In this document: piece by piece, positions 40,128 through 50,658 of the stretch | Layout of the letters: each line of letters opens with the position of its first letter | Position numbering within the stretch: the first letter of the stretch is position 1 | Assembly: GCF_001654845.1 (NCBI RefSeq) | Contig: NZ_LXES01000038.1 | Span: 124,001 to 188,000 of the forward strand | DNA length: 64,000 nt | Direction of reading: 5' to 3' | Source: Enterobacter soli ATCC BAA-2102 | GTDB lineage: Bacteria; Pseudomonadota; Gammaproteobacteria; Enterobacterales; Enterobacteriaceae | Made by a program: the position numbers and the translations under genes | The notes under the pieces: model-generated | What the model was told of the DNA's origin: nothing | The model's database searches: none | Seen by the model: the letters and a program-made list of their open reading frames with translations, nothing else

Positions 40128-42236
40128 ATGAATTCTCTGTTTGCCAGTACGGCCCGCGGGCTGGAAGAGCTGTTAAAAACTGAACTGGAAGCCCTCGGCG
40201 CACAGGAGTGCCAGGTAGTTCAGGGTGGTGTCCATTTTGAGGGCGACACACGGCTTATTTACCAGAGCCTGATGTGGAGCCGTCTGGCGTCGCGCATCAT
40301 GCTGCCGATGAAAGAGTGCAAGGTCTACAGCGACCTTGACCTCTATACCGGTGTACAGATGATCGACTGGACAGAGATCTTCACCCCTGATGCGACCTTT
40401 GCGGTGCACTTCAACGGCGTGAACGATGAGATCCGCAACAGCCAGTACGGCGCGCTGCGCGTGAAAGACGCCATCGTGGACTGCTTCACGCGTAAAAATA
40501 AGGAACGCCCGAACGTCGATCGTGAAAATCCCGATCTGCGCATCAACGTGTGGCTCAATGGTGATACCGCCAGCATTTCTCTCGATCTGAGCGGGGCGGG
40601 TCTGCACCTGCGCGGCTATCGCGATCGCACCGGTATGGCACCGATCAAAGAAACGTTGGCCGCCGCTATTGTGATGCGCTCCGGCTGGCAGCCAGGCACA
40701 CCGCTGCTCGACCCGATGTGTGGTTCCGGTACGCTGCTGATTGAAGCCGCGATGCTGGCAACCGACCGTGCGCCGGGGCTGCACCGTGGCCATTGGGGAT
40801 TCAAAGGTTGGGCGCAGCACGATGAAGAAATCTGGAAAGAGGTGAAGGCCGAAGCCCAGACGCGTGCGCGTAAAGGCCTGGCTGACTACACGTCCCATTT
40901 CTACGGCTCGGACAGCGACGCCCGCGTCATTGAGCGTGCGCGCAGCAACGCCCGTCGCGCGGGTATCGGTGACCTGGTGACCTTTGAAGTGAAAGACGTT
41001 GCTAACCTGACCAATCCGCTGCCGAAAGGCCCGTACGGTACGGTTATCAGCAACCCGCCATACGGTGAGCGTCTTGACAGCGAACCTGCGCTGATTGCGC
41101 TGCACAGCCTGCTGGGCCGCAACATGAAAGACTATTTCGGCGGCTGGAACCTGTCGCTGTTTAGCGCCTCGCCAGAACTGCTGAGCTGCCTGCAATTGCG
41201 TGCCGATCGCCAGTTTAAAGCGAAAAACGGCCCGCTGGACTGCGTGCAGAAAAACTACCATCTGGCCGAGAAAGCCGCAGACAGCAAACCGTCTGGCGTG
41301 GCGGAAGATTACGCCAACCGTCTGCGCAAGAATCTGAAAAAATTTGAAAAATGGGCGAAGCAGGAAGGGATCGAGTGTTACCGCCTGTATGATGCCGATT
41401 TGCCAGAATACAACGTCGCAGTCGACCGTTACGGCGACTGGGTGGTGGTGCAGGAATATGCGCCACCGAAGACCATCGATGCGCAAAAAGCCCGCCAGCG
41501 TATGCTGGACGTGATTGCCGCCACCATCGGGGTGCTGGGGATTGCGCCAAACAAACTGGTACTGAAAACCCGCGAGCGTCAGAAAGGTAAAAACCAGTAT
41601 CAGAAGATGGGTGAGAAGGGCGACTTCATCGAAGTGGGCGAATATAACGCGCGCCTGTGGGTCAACCTGACTGACTATCTTGATACCGGCCTGTTCCTTG
41701 ACCACCGTATTGCCCGTCGTATGTTAGGGCAGATGAGCAAGGGCAAAGACTTCCTGAACCTGTTCTCCTACACCGGCAGCGCCAGCGTGCACGCAGGGCT
41801 TGGCGGTGCACGTAGCACCACCACGGTAGATATGTCCCGTACCTATCTGGAGTGGGCGGAACGTAACCTGCGCCTGAACGGGCTAACCGGTCGCCAGCAT
41901 CGCCTGATGCAGGCCGATGTGCTGGGCTGGCTGCGTGATACGGATGAACAGTTCGACCTGATCTTTATCGATCCACCAACCTTCTCCAACTCCAAGCGCA
42001 TGGAGGATAGCTTTGATGTTCAACGCGATCACCTGCGCCTGATGACCGACCTGAAACGTCTGCTGCGTAAAGGCGGCACCATTATGTTCTCGAACAACAA
42101 ACGCGGATTCCGCATGGATCACGACGGCCTGACCGCTCTGGGACTGAAAGCACAAGAAATCAGCCAAAAAACGCTGTCTCAGGACTTTGCCCGTAACCGT
42201 CAAATTCATAACTGCTGGCTGATCTCCGCGGTCTAA
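40128..42236 (+). CDS. rlmL: Bifunctional 23S rRNA methyltransferase RlmKL
   Basis: RlmKL carries two SAM-dependent activities: the N-terminal half with a THUMP domain makes m2G2445 and the C-terminal half (RlmK) makes m7G2069 in 23S rRNA. With the ATG at 40128 it has 702 residues, equal to E. coli ([11 protein letters not shown]); an ATG 18 bp upstream is an alternative. The first methyltransferase has PMCGSGTL and SNPPYGERL (NPPY catalytic motif); the second has [11 protein letters not shown] and FIDPPTFSN. It precedes uup by 11 bp. Confidence 0.96.
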   Translation: MNSLFASTARGLEELLKTELEALGAQECQVVQGGVHFEGDTRLIYQSLMWSRLASRIMLPMKECKVYSDLDLYTGVQMIDWTEIFTPDATFAVHFNGVNDEIRNSQYGALRVKDAIVDCFTRKNKERPNVDRENPDLRINVWLNGDTASISLDLSGAGLHLRGYRDRTGMAPIKETLAAAIVMRSGWQPGTPLLDPMCGSGTLLIEAAMLATDRAPGLHRGHWGFKGWAQHDEEIWKEVKAEAQTRARKGLADYTSHFYGSDSDARVIERARSNARRAGIGDLVTFEVKDVANLTNPLPKGPYGTVISNPPYGERLDSEPALIALHSLLGRNMKDYFGGWNLSLFSASPELLSCLQLRADRQFKAKNGPLDCVQKNYHLAEKAADSKPSGVAEDYANRLRKNLKKFEKWAKQEGIECYRLYDADLPEYNVAVDRYGDWVVVQEYAPPKTIDAQKARQRMLDVIAATIGVLGIAPNKLVLKTRERQKGKNQYQKMGEKGDFIEVGEYNARLWVNLTDYLDTGLFLDHRIARRMLGQMSKGKDFLNLFSYTGSASVHAGLGGARSTTTVDMSRTYLEWAERNLRLNGLTGRQHRLMQADVLGWLRDTDEQFDLIFIDPPTFSNSKRMEDSFDVQRDHLRLMTDLKRLLRKGGTIMFSNNKRGFRMDHDGLTALGLKAQEISQKTLSQDFARNRQIHNCWLISAV

Positions 42237-42247
42237 AGGAAAAATAA

Positions 42248-44155
42248 ATGTCACTTATTAGCATGCACGGCGCCTGGCTGTCCTTCAGCGATGCGCCACT
42301 TCTCGATGATACTGAACTGCACATCGAAGATAACGAGCGCGTTTGTCTGGTCGGCCGTAACGGCGCGGGTAAATCGACGCTGATGAAGATCCTCAACCGT
42401 GAACAGGGCCTGGATGACGGGCGTATTGTTTACGAACAGGATCTGATTGTTTCCCGTTTGCAGCAGGATCCACCGCGTAACGTGGCGGGTACTGTTTACG
42501 ATTTCGTTGCGGAAGGGATCTCTGAGCAGGCTGAATATCTGAAGGGCTATCACGAAATTTCACATCTGGTGATGACCGATCCAAGTGAAAAAAACCTCAA
42601 TGAGATGGCTCGCCTGCAAGAGCTGCTGGATCATCACGGCCTGTGGCAGCTTGAAAGCCGTATCACTGAAGTGCTGGATCAATTAGGTCTGGATGCTGAT
42701 ATGGAGCTGGCGTCACTTTCCGGTGGCTGGCTGCGTAAAGCGGCGTTGGGACGTGCGCTGGTCAGTGGTCCAAAAGTGCTGCTGCTGGACGAACCGACCA
42801 ACCACCTGGATATCGAAGCAATCGACTGGCTGGAAGGGTTCCTGAAAACCTTTAACGGCACCATTATCTTCATCTCGCACGACCGTTCGTTTATCCGCAA
42901 CATGGCAACCCGTATTGTCGATCTCGATCGCGGCAAGCTGGTGACTTACCCTGGCGATTACGATACCTATCTGCTGGAAAAAGAAGAAAACCTGCGCGTC
43001 GAAGAGCTGCAAAATGCCGAGTTCGATCGCAAGCTTGCGCAGGAAGAGGTCTGGATCCGTCAGGGCATCAAGGCGCGTCGTACCCGTAACGAAGGCCGCG
43101 TGCGTGCCCTGAAAGCGATGCGTAACGAGCGCAGCGCCCGTCGTGAAGTGATGGGCAGTGCAAAGATGCAGGTCGAAGAGGCCGCCCGCTCGGGTAAAAT
43201 CGTCTTTGAAATGGAAGATGTTAATTACCAGGTTGACGGCAAAGTGCTGGTGAAAGACTTTTCTGCCCAGGTACAACGCGGCGACAAAATTGCCCTTATC
43301 GGCCCGAACGGTTGTGGTAAAACCACGCTGCTTAAGCTGATGCTGGGTCAGTTGCAGGCCGACAGCGGTCGCGTTCACTGCGGAACCAAGCTCGAAGTGG
43401 CTTACTTCGACCAGCACCGTGCGGAGCTGGATCCGGACAGAACGGTGATGGATAACCTGGCGGAAGGCAAGCAAGAGGTGATGGTTAACGGCAAACCGCG
43501 CCACGTCCTGGGGTATTTGCAGGACTTCCTGTTCCATCCTAAACGTGCGATGACGCCAGTGCGCGCGCTGTCCGGCGGTGAGCGAAATCGCCTGCTATTG
43601 GCGCGTTTGTTCCTGAAGCCAAGTAACCTCTTGATTCTCGATGAACCGACGAACGATCTGGATGTCGAAACGCTGGAATTACTGGAAGAGCTGATTGATG
43701 GATATCAGGGCACGGTGATGCTGGTGAGCCACGATCGTCAGTTCGTCGATAACACTGTGACCGAGTGCTGGATCTTCGAAGGTGAAGGCCGTATTGGGCA
43801 GTATGTGGGCGGTTATCACGACGCACGTGGGCAGCAAACGCAATCGCTGGCGCAAAAACAAGCAAAGTCCAAAAATGGCCCGGAACCTACTGTAACAAAA
43901 GCAGAAACAGCTAAGAAAGCATCGGCTAAACTAAGCTATAACCTGCAACGCGAGCTGGAAGGCCTGCCTAAGCGTCTTGAGGAGCTTGAAACTGCACTTG
44001 AAGCACTGCAAATTCAGGTTGCTGATGCTTCATTCTTTACGCAGTCCCACGACTATACTCAGAAAATATTGGCTGACCTTTCCAGTGCCGAGCAGGAACT
44101 GGAAGAAGCATTTGAGCGCTGGGAGTACCTTGAGTCTCTGAAAAACGGCGCATAA
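42248..44155 (+). CDS. uup: ABC-F ATPase Uup
   Basis: Uup is a soluble ABC-F protein with two ATPase domains that acts on ribosomes and affects transposon and tandem-repeat stability. The 635 residues equal E. coli. Walker A motifs are GRNGAGKST (36-44) and GPNGCGKTT (352-360), each with an LSGG signature and LLLDEPTNHLD or LILDEPTNDLD. A charged linker joins the domains and a C-terminal coiled-coil DNA-binding domain (about 550-635) follows a Lys/Ala-rich stretch. It is flanked by rlmL and pqiA with very short gaps. Confidence 0.96.
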   Translation: MSLISMHGAWLSFSDAPLLDDTELHIEDNERVCLVGRNGAGKSTLMKILNREQGLDDGRIVYEQDLIVSRLQQDPPRNVAGTVYDFVAEGISEQAEYLKGYHEISHLVMTDPSEKNLNEMARLQELLDHHGLWQLESRITEVLDQLGLDADMELASLSGGWLRKAALGRALVSGPKVLLLDEPTNHLDIEAIDWLEGFLKTFNGTIIFISHDRSFIRNMATRIVDLDRGKLVTYPGDYDTYLLEKEENLRVEELQNAEFDRKLAQEEVWIRQGIKARRTRNEGRVRALKAMRNERSARREVMGSAKMQVEEAARSGKIVFEMEDVNYQVDGKVLVKDFSAQVQRGDKIALIGPNGCGKTTLLKLMLGQLQADSGRVHCGTKLEVAYFDQHRAELDPDRTVMDNLAEGKQEVMVNGKPRHVLGYLQDFLFHPKRAMTPVRALSGGERNRLLLARLFLKPSNLLILDEPTNDLDVETLELLEELIDGYQGTVMLVSHDRQFVDNTVTECWIFEGEGRIGQYVGGYHDARGQQTQSLAQKQAKSKNGPEPTVTKAETAKKASAKLSYNLQRELEGLPKRLEELETALEALQIQVADASFFTQSHDYTQKILADLSSAEQELEEAFERWEYLESLKNGA

Positions 44156-44168
44156 ACAGGGATAAAAT

Positions 44169-45422
44169 ATGTGTGACCAGCACCATGCCGACAGGCATAT
44201 ATTATGCTCACAATGCGATATGCTCGTTGCGCTGCCTGTGCTGGGTCACGGACATAAGGCAACTTGCCCGCGTTGCGGTGCAACGTTAACGACAGAGTGG
44301 GACGCGCCCAGGCAGCGTCCTACTGCCTATGCCCTGGCCGCCCTGTTTATGCTTGTGCTGTCTAATCTCTTCCCCTTCATTTATATGAAGGTGGGAGGGA
44401 TAACCAGCCAGGTTGACCTTCTTGAAATCCCAGGTGTGATGTTCTCGGAGGATTACGCCAGCCTCGGGACCTTTTTTCTTCTGTTTGTGCAGATTGTCCC
44501 GGCCTCTTGTCTGGTGGTGATTCTGCTGCTGGTCAACCGTGTCCGGATGCCCACGCCCCTTAAAATCAAACTTGCCCGTATCCTTTTTCAGCTAAAAAGC
44601 TGGGGGATGGCCGAGATTTTCCTGGCCGGTATTCTGGTGAGTTTCGTGAAGCTGATGGCCTATGGTGATGTAGGCATCGGGAGCAGCTTTATTCCCTGGT
44701 GCCTTTACTGTGTGCTGCAATTACGTGCGTTTCAGTGCGTAGACCGGCGCTGGGCGTGGGATGACATTGCCCCTGCACCTACGCTTGCGCAGACGGTAAA
44801 AGTGGGTGTGCCGGGTATTCGTCAGGGACTGCGCTCCTGCTCATGCTGTACCGCGGTGCTGCCTGCCGATCTCGACACGTGCCCGCGTTGCGAAACAAAA
44901 GGATATGTACGGCGTAAAAACAGCCTTCAGTGGACGATGGCACTGCTGGTTACGTCGATCATGCTTTATCTGCCTGCCAATATTTTGCCCATCATGATCA
45001 CCGATTTGCTCGGCGATAAAATGCCTTCCACCATTATGGCAGGGGTCGTATTGCTGTGGGGTGAGGGGTCTTATCCGGTGGCGCTGGTTATTTTTATCGC
45101 CAGTATCATGGTGCCGACGTTAAAAATGATTGCGATAGCCTGGCTCTGTTGGGATGCAAAAGGGCACGGCAGGCGTGACAGTGAGCGAATGCACTTGATT
45201 TATGAAGTTGTCGAGTTTGTCGGACGCTGGTCAATGATTGATGTGTTTGTCATCGCCGTTCTTTCCGCGTTAGTGCGGATGGGGGGACTAATGAATATTT
45301 ATCCCGCTATGGGGGCGCTGATGTTTGCGTTGGTCGTTATTATGACAATGTTTGCGGCCATGACCTTCGACCCTCGTTTATCGTGGGATCGTGAGCCCGA
45401 GTCAAGCCATGAGGAAGAGTAA
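44169..45422 (+). CDS. pqiA: Intermembrane transport membrane protein PqiA
   Basis: PqiA is the inner-membrane multi-spanning component of the PqiABC system, thought to move lipids between membranes together with the MCE tunnel PqiB. The 417 residues equal E. coli. Two cytosolic zinc-ribbon-like modules are visible, CSQC (13-16) with CPRC (33-36), and CSCC with CPRC around residues 222-240, each preceding a PqiA-type set of about four helices. It lies 13 bp after uup and 4 bp before pqiB. In E. coli the operon is induced by paraquat through SoxRS. Confidence 0.95.
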   Translation: MCDQHHADRHILCSQCDMLVALPVLGHGHKATCPRCGATLTTEWDAPRQRPTAYALAALFMLVLSNLFPFIYMKVGGITSQVDLLEIPGVMFSEDYASLGTFFLLFVQIVPASCLVVILLLVNRVRMPTPLKIKLARILFQLKSWGMAEIFLAGILVSFVKLMAYGDVGIGSSFIPWCLYCVLQLRAFQCVDRRWAWDDIAPAPTLAQTVKVGVPGIRQGLRSCSCCTAVLPADLDTCPRCETKGYVRRKNSLQWTMALLVTSIMLYLPANILPIMITDLLGDKMPSTIMAGVVLLWGEGSYPVALVIFIASIMVPTLKMIAIAWLCWDAKGHGRRDSERMHLIYEVVEFVGRWSMIDVFVIAVLSALVRMGGLMNIYPAMGALMFALVVIMTMFAAMTFDPRLSWDREPESSHEEE

Positions 45423-45426
45423 GAGC

Positions 45427-47067
45427 ATGGAAAATAAGAGTGGAGAGGCTAAAGTGCAGAAGGTCAAAAACTGGTCGCCGGTGTGGATTTTCCCCATTGT
45501 GACTGCGCTGATCGGTGCATGGATACTGTTTTACCATTACAGCCATCAGGGACCGGAAGTGACGCTCATCACCACCAATGCAGAGGGTATTGAAGGGGGA
45601 AAAACCACCATCAAGAGCCGTAGTGTTGATGTGGGTGTTGTTGAAAGTGCGACGCTGACCGATGACCTGATGCATGTAGAGATTAAAGCGCGTCTGAATT
45701 CTGGCATGGAAAAGCTGATGCACAGTGATTCCGTCTTCTGGGTCGTTAAGCCGCAGGTTGGACGTGAAGGGATCAGCGGGTTAGGCACACTCTTATCTGG
45801 TGCCTATATTGAGTTGCAGCCAGGGACAAAAGGGAACCCACCAGGACAGTATCAATTGCTGGATTCACCTCCACTCGCGCCACCTGATGCAAAAGGGATC
45901 CGCGTCATACTCGACAGCAAAAAAGCGGGCCAGCTCACAGCCGGCGATCCGGTGCTGTTCCGTGGCTATCGCGTTGGTTCCGTTGAAACGAGTACCTTTG
46001 ATCCGCAAAAAAGGACTATCAGCTATCAGTTGTTTATCAATGCGCCTAACGATCGCTTAGTCACCAGCAACGTCCGGTTCTGGAAAGACAGTGGGATCGC
46101 CGTTGATCTTACCTCGGCGGGGATGCGTGTTGAAATGGGCTCGCTGACCACCTTGTTTGGTGGGGGCGTCAGTTTTGATGTGCCGGAAGGGCTGGATCTT
46201 GGTCAGCCGGTGGCGGAGAAAACAGCTTTCCGCCTCTTTGACGACCAGAAAAGTATTCAGGATGCGCTCTATACCGACCATATCGACTTCCTGATGTTCT
46301 TTAAAGATTCGGTGCGTGGCCTCCAGCCAGGCGCGCCTGTTGAGTTCCGTGGCATTCGTATGGGAACCGTGGGTCAGGTGCCATTCTTTGTCCCAGGTCT
46401 GCGTCAGGTTCTGGATGACGATTATCGTATCCCGGTGCTGATCCGTATTGAACCTGAACGTCTGCTCAATCAGATAGGTGAGGATCAGGATATTGCGGCG
46501 CACATTAACGCGTTGATGGAGCGCGGTCTGCGTGGCTCGCTGAAAACCGGTAACCTGGTGACGGGTGCGCTGTATGTGGATATGGACTTCTATCCGAAAG
46601 CGCCTGCGATAACCGGTATCCGTGAATTTGGTGGTTACAAGATCATTCCAACCGTCAGTAGCGGCCTGGCTCAGATCCAGCAGCGCCTGATGGAAACACT
46701 GGATAAGATTAATAATCTGCCACTGAATCCAATGATCGAAGCTGCAACAAACTCGCTCAGCGAAAGCCAGGCGACGATGCGCCGACTGCAAACCACGCTG
46801 GATAACATCAATAAGATCACCGCAAGCCAGTCCATGCAGCAGCTACCGCAGGATATGCAGAAAACACTGCGCGAACTTAATCGCAGTATGCAGGGCTTCC
46901 AGCCGGGTTCTGCGGCTTACAACAAGATGGTGGCAGATATGCAACGTCTTGATCAGGTATTGCGTGAACTTCAGCCGGTTCTGAAAACGCTCAACGAGAA
47001 GAGCAACGCGCTGGTGTTTGAAGCAAAAGATAAAAAGGATCCTGAGCCGAAGAGGGCAAAAGAATGA
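45427..47067 (+). CDS. pqiB: MCE-domain tunnel protein PqiB
   Basis: PqiB is anchored in the inner membrane by one helix (about 18-36) and forms a hexameric periplasm-spanning tunnel from three MCE domains and a C-terminal coiled-coil needle. The start at 45427 gives 546 residues, equal to E. coli. MCE repeats begin near GPEVTLITTNAEGI, GIRVILDSKKAGQL and a third copy with FRGIRMGTVGQV. The helical region about 425-520 forms the needle. It overlaps pqiC by 4 bp. Confidence 0.96.
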   Translation: MENKSGEAKVQKVKNWSPVWIFPIVTALIGAWILFYHYSHQGPEVTLITTNAEGIEGGKTTIKSRSVDVGVVESATLTDDLMHVEIKARLNSGMEKLMHSDSVFWVVKPQVGREGISGLGTLLSGAYIELQPGTKGNPPGQYQLLDSPPLAPPDAKGIRVILDSKKAGQLTAGDPVLFRGYRVGSVETSTFDPQKRTISYQLFINAPNDRLVTSNVRFWKDSGIAVDLTSAGMRVEMGSLTTLFGGGVSFDVPEGLDLGQPVAEKTAFRLFDDQKSIQDALYTDHIDFLMFFKDSVRGLQPGAPVEFRGIRMGTVGQVPFFVPGLRQVLDDDYRIPVLIRIEPERLLNQIGEDQDIAAHINALMERGLRGSLKTGNLVTGALYVDMDFYPKAPAITGIREFGGYKIIPTVSSGLAQIQQRLMETLDKINNLPLNPMIEAATNSLSESQATMRRLQTTLDNINKITASQSMQQLPQDMQKTLRELNRSMQGFQPGSAAYNKMVADMQRLDQVLRELQPVLKTLNEKSNALVFEAKDKKDPEPKRAKE

Positions 47068-47630
47068 ATAAGTGGCTATTGATGGTTGGCGCTCTGCTTT
47101 TAACGGCGTGCAGTTCCGGTGTAGAGAACAAGAGTTACTATCAGCTGCCTGTTGCGACTCAGGCCGGCGGACAAAGCACCGCAAGCCAGGGAAACCGCCT
47201 GTTGTGGGTTGAGCAGGTTAACGTGCCTGATTATCTTGCCGGTAACGGCGTGGTCTACCAGACGAGCGATGTTAAGTATGTCATCGCGTCAAACAATCTG
47301 TGGGCCAGCCCGCTGGATCAGCAGCTGAGAAACACGCTGGTGGCCAACCTCGGAAGCCAGCTTCCGGGGTGGGTTGTTGCCTCGCAACCTCTCGGTACTG
47401 ACCAGGATACCCTTAACGTCACTGTGACGGGCTTCCACGGCCGTTACGACGGTACGGTAGTGATCAGCGGTGAATGGCTGCTGAACCATCAGGGCCAGCT
47501 GATTAAGCGTCCTTTCCATCTTGAAATGAAGCAGCAAAAAGATGGCTACGATGAGATGGTGAAAGTTCTGGGGCAGGGTTGGGCGCAGGAGTCGGCCAGC
47601 ATCGCCAGAGAGATTTCCCGGCTTCCATAA
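47064..47630 (+). CDS. pqiC: Outer-membrane lipoprotein PqiC
   Basis: PqiC is an outer-membrane lipoprotein of the ABC-type transport auxiliary (YajI/DUF330) family that docks at the outer-membrane end of the PqiB tunnel. The 188-residue precursor has a lipobox LTAC with the lipidated cysteine C16, followed by SSG. The ATG overlaps the pqiB stop. A terminator follows within 15 bp. Confidence 0.94.
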   Translation: MNKWLLMVGALLLTACSSGVENKSYYQLPVATQAGGQSTASQGNRLLWVEQVNVPDYLAGNGVVYQTSDVKYVIASNNLWASPLDQQLRNTLVANLGSQLPGWVVASQPLGTDQDTLNVTVTGFHGRYDGTVVISGEWLLNHQGQLIKRPFHLEMKQQKDGYDEMVKVLGQGWAQESASIAREISRLP

Positions 47631-47643
47631 GTAAAATTCATAG

Positions 47644-47682
47644 TAAAAAGCCGCCATCAGTCTGGTTCTGATTGCGGCTTTT
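47644..47682 (+). terminator. Terminator of rlmL-uup-pqiABC
   Basis: An AAGCCGC stem extended by ATCAG/CTGAT across one mismatch, with a TCTGGTT loop, is followed by eight T residues. Confidence 0.88.
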
Positions 47683-47884
47683 TTTTCGTTTTGACATCAG
47701 GTTGTTACTTGTGCCGGGTCACACTTTTTGTACAAATGATCTTCCGCGTAGCTCACAAATATGACACCCGTATGAATTTCGAACATTGACGCTGAGGCTT
47801 ATTCGGGGTATTCGTTATCTGTGCTTGCACACTTTGCAATCACTGTTTTCTTTCCACCAGACAAAAGAATGAGGGAAACGAGGC

Positions 47885-48052
47885 ATGAAGAGACAGAAAC
47901 GAGATCGCCTGGAACGGGCTCATCAACGTGGTTATCAGGCTGGAATCGCCGGACGCTCTAAAGAAATGTGTCCTTATCAGACGATAAATCAAAGGTCACA
48001 ATGGCTGGGAGGCTGGCGAGAAGCCATCGGCGACAGGGTACTTATCGCTTGA
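47885..48052 (+). CDS. rmf: Ribosome modulation factor Rmf
   Basis: Rmf is a 55-residue basic protein that binds stationary-phase 70S ribosomes, blocks the anti-Shine-Dalgarno region and drives dimerisation into inactive 100S particles. The frame reads MKRQKRDRLERAHQRGYQAG and differs from E. coli Rmf at only a few positions, near the C-terminus. The start follows a GAGGGAAACGAGGC ribosome-binding stretch. About 200 bp of promoter region lies upstream; growth-rate (ppGpp) control is known in E. coli but its sites are not readable here. Confidence 0.95.
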   Translation: MKRQKRDRLERAHQRGYQAGIAGRSKEMCPYQTINQRSQWLGGWREAIGDRVLIA

Positions 48053-48071
48053 TACCGTCTCTTTAAATAAA

Positions 48072-48106
48072 GAAACCTCCGCATTGCGGAGGTTTCGCTT
48101 TTCTGG
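48072..48106. terminator. Terminator between rmf and fabA
   Basis: An 11-bp stem GAAACCTCCGC/GCGGAGGTTTC with an ATT loop is flanked by A-rich and T-rich ends and lies between converging rmf and fabA. Confidence 0.88.
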
Positions 48107-48124
48107 GGTTGCTTAAATCAGCAA

Positions 48125-48643
48125 TCAGAACGCTGAAGTGTCCTGGAACAGGCCTACTTTCAGATCGTTTGCGGTATAGATCAGACGACCATCTACCAGC
48201 ACTTCGCCATCCGCCAGGCCCATAATCAGACGACGGTTAACAATGCGCTTGAAGTGAATGCGGTAGGTCACTTTCTTCGCAGAAGGCAGAACCTGACCGG
48301 TGAATTTCACTTCGCCAACGCCCAGCGCGCGGCCTTTGCCTTCGCCGCCGAGCCAGCCCAGGTAGAACCCAACCAGCTGCCACATAGCATCAAGGCCCAG
48401 GCAGCCAGGCATTACCGGATCGCCAATAAAGTGGCAACCGAAGAACCACAGATCTGGGTTGATATCGAGTTCTGCTTCTACGTAACCCTTATCGAAGTTG
48501 CCGCCGGTTTCGGTCATTTTCACGACACGGTCCATCATCAGCATGTTCGGGGCCGGTAACTGTGGGCCTTTAGCGCCAAACAGTTCACCGCGACCAGAGG
48601 CAAGAAGGTCTTCTTTTGTATAGGATTCGCGTTTATCTACCAT
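48125..48643 (-). CDS. fabA: 3-hydroxydecanoyl-ACP dehydratase/isomerase FabA
   Basis: FabA dehydrates 3-hydroxydecanoyl-ACP and isomerises trans-2- to cis-3-decenoyl-ACP, the branch point for unsaturated fatty acids. The 172 residues match E. coli. The hotdog-fold active site is visible as H71 in FFGCHF and D85 in [10 protein letters not shown]. Two overlapping-region regulators are predicted upstream: FabR and FadR sites. It is one gene in the window with clear dual fatty-acid control. Confidence 0.98.
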   Translation of the reverse strand: MVDKRESYTKEDLLASGRGELFGAKGPQLPAPNMLMMDRVVKMTETGGNFDKGYVEAELDINPDLWFFGCHFIGDPVMPGCLGLDAMWQLVGFYLGWLGGEGKGRALGVGEVKFTGQVLPSAKKVTYRIHFKRIVNRRLIMGLADGEVLVDGRLIYTANDLKVGLFQDTSAF

Positions 48644-48681
48644 GTTCTCAGTAAGCCTTATTTTAGTGAAGCACGCAGGAT

Positions 48682-48699
48682 AGCTAACACGTGTACGCT
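48682..48699. promoter_or_regulatory. FabR-type site upstream of fabA
   Basis: AGCTAACACGTGTACGCT is nearly palindromic and fits the FabR repressor motif (AGCGTACA..TGTTCGCT type) 39 bp before the fabA ATG. FabR represses fabA and fabB when unsaturated acyl chains are plentiful; the match is by eye. Confidence 0.65.
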
Positions 48700-48700
48700 G

Positions 48701-48717
48701 AACAAGTCCGATCAGTT
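48701..48717. promoter_or_regulatory. FadR-type site upstream of fabA
   Basis: AACAAGTCCGATCAGTT closely matches the FadR operator (AACTGGTCNGACNTGTT, read on the other strand) just upstream of the FabR site. FadR activates fabA in E. coli. The site overlaps the last codons of lonH. Confidence 0.75.
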
Positions 48718-50472
48718 CGGACTAAACCAACTCAGCCAGCGTAACGGCCACGGATAACGGTGACGAGCATCCTGCTGTGTCGCCTGAGCAATACGTTCCT
48801 GGATAGTTTGCATCAGGGTTGTTTGACCTTCGCCATCCCATACCAGATTTGTCAGTAAGGGTAGCGCATCCTCAATTCCTTCGATGGCCCAGAGCGTAAA
48901 TTGTTCCTGTTCCACCGCGTCCAGAAGCGCCTGGCTCAGGCTCAGATGGCGTGCGTTAGGCGCCGGGATAATAACACCCTGTTTGCCATTCAAACCGCGC
49001 TGCTGGCAAATAGAGAAGAAGCCTTCGATTTTCTCATTCAGCCCGCCTACTGGCTGAGCGCGCCCAAACTGATCAACGGAACCGGTAATGGCGATGTTCT
49101 GATTAATCGGAACTTCTGCCAGGGCGCTGATTAAGGCACACAGCTCTGCCATCGAGGCGCTATCGCCATCGACTTCACTGTAGGATTGCTCAAACGTGAG
49201 TGAGGCGGAGAAGGGGATTTGCTGCTCCAGCTGCAACTCAGACATCAAAAATGCCTGCATGATCATCATGCCTTTAGCATGGATGTTGCCGCCGAGCTCA
49301 GCTTTACGTTCAATGTCAGTAAATTCACCGTCGCCAATGTGCACGACGCAGCTGATACGAGAAGGTTCGCCAAATGCACGTGGATGCCCCGGGAACTCGA
49401 TAACGGACAAGGCGTTGATTTGCCCAATACGCTCGCCCTCGGTTTCCACCAGGATCTGTTCCAGCAGAATTTCATCCTGCATCCGGTCAGCGAGATAACC
49501 TTCACGCCATTCACGCTGCGCAAGCATCTGGGTGAGCTGTTCACCGGAAAACGCGCCGTCACCGCTGATCACACCCACTTCACGCAGCTGTTTGCTGATC
49601 CAGAGTGGACAGAGCGGTAAGGTTTCCTGATCGCCGGTATAGCGTACTGCTTCGCGGATCAGACCAGGCCAGGCGTCAGCCGCCGGGACAGGCAATTCAT
49701 AGCGCTCAGCAACCGCCATTACCCACTGACACCACTGTGCCATATCATCGGCATCGGCAATCTGGATATTGTCTTCGTACTCACTATAAACGGCCAGGCT
49801 TGCCAGCTCTGGCTCCATCTCCTGGAAGTCTGCCAGCGATTCACGGTCGCCGGTCAGCACCACGGTCAATGACAATGGCATTGACGGCACTGCGACAGGG
49901 AGAGGACGGGATTCGTCGTAGCTCACCCAGTCAAAGCGTTGCTGGTTCACAATTGTTTTCAGGCGCATCCACAGCAGCGGCTGGGAGAGCAGGGTTCTCA
50001 GGGCGATGATCAGGACACCGCCATTAGCGCGATGGACAAGCCCCGGTTGAAGCGACAGCTCGCCATTAAACTGACGAAGGCAGCCAAAAAGCTGTTCCGC
50101 TTCGACCCAGTTGGCGGTGATCACGTCGCCTTTTGCGGCAAAACGTTCGTCAGCCTGCTGTGCCGGTTCAAAAGTAATGTTATGACCCGCGATACGATAC
50201 TGGCCGCCAAAAACAGCATCTGTTTCTGGCTGCAACTGGCGCATGGCATCACCCAGAAGCGTCAAATACTCGGCTTCTTCCGGGGCTTTGAGCAGCATGA
50301 AAGGAGATGTTGCCCACGGGCTTAACACCTGCTCCAGCGCATAATGCAAACGCGGTTGTGTATCGCTAAGTATAAATTCGTGTTCTTTTGCGAGTTCTGG
50401 CTGTGCAAAGAGCTCCTGATAGCTTTCTGTATCGGGAACAAGGTCACGCCATGCAAGTTTCGTAATGGTCAA
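48712..50472 (-). CDS. lonH: Lon-like protease homologue LonH (YcbZ)
   Basis: A 586-residue Lon-type protein with a C-terminal S16 protease domain but without a normal AAA+ Walker module. The Ser-Lys dyad appears intact as S438 in EVDGDSAS and K481 in [11 protein letters not shown]. The E. coli protein (YcbZ) is a putative protease; its substrates are not established. It ends about 70 bp before fabA on the same strand, overlapping the fabA FadR-type site, and is divergent from matP. Confidence 0.92.
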   Translation of the reverse strand: MTITKLAWRDLVPDTESYQELFAQPELAKEHEFILSDTQPRLHYALEQVLSPWATSPFMLLKAPEEAEYLTLLGDAMRQLQPETDAVFGGQYRIAGHNITFEPAQQADERFAAKGDVITANWVEAEQLFGCLRQFNGELSLQPGLVHRANGGVLIIALRTLLSQPLLWMRLKTIVNQQRFDWVSYDESRPLPVAVPSMPLSLTVVLTGDRESLADFQEMEPELASLAVYSEYEDNIQIADADDMAQWCQWVMAVAERYELPVPAADAWPGLIREAVRYTGDQETLPLCPLWISKQLREVGVISGDGAFSGEQLTQMLAQREWREGYLADRMQDEILLEQILVETEGERIGQINALSVIEFPGHPRAFGEPSRISCVVHIGDGEFTDIERKAELGGNIHAKGMMIMQAFLMSELQLEQQIPFSASLTFEQSYSEVDGDSASMAELCALISALAEVPINQNIAITGSVDQFGRAQPVGGLNEKIEGFFSICQQRGLNGKQGVIIPAPNARHLSLSQALLDAVEQEQFTLWAIEGIEDALPLLTNLVWDGEGQTTLMQTIQERIAQATQQDARHRYPWPLRWLSWFSPN

Positions 50473-50658
50473 AGTTGATGTTTTTTAGTCAGATGTAAAA
50501 CCGTGGAGTATACCGTAAGCAGAAGGCTCTGCCCAAGCAGGATTGGGGATTTCCGCGGCGGAATCTCCTGTAATGATGCACAGGATATGATTTCTTTTCA
50601 GCAGATTGCCAAAAAACTGATATTCTGAACAGAGTTACGTGGTAACACTGAGATCGCA

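Noticed and set aside
40173-41705. 510-codon open frame antisense to rlmL
   Set aside because: It is fully inside a well-conserved gene on the other strand, has no recognisable domain and is the kind of mirror frame that G/C-rich codon use produces.
47715-47740. CRP-like TGTGC...TCACA before rmf
   Set aside because: The half-sites are 2 bp too close together for CRP.
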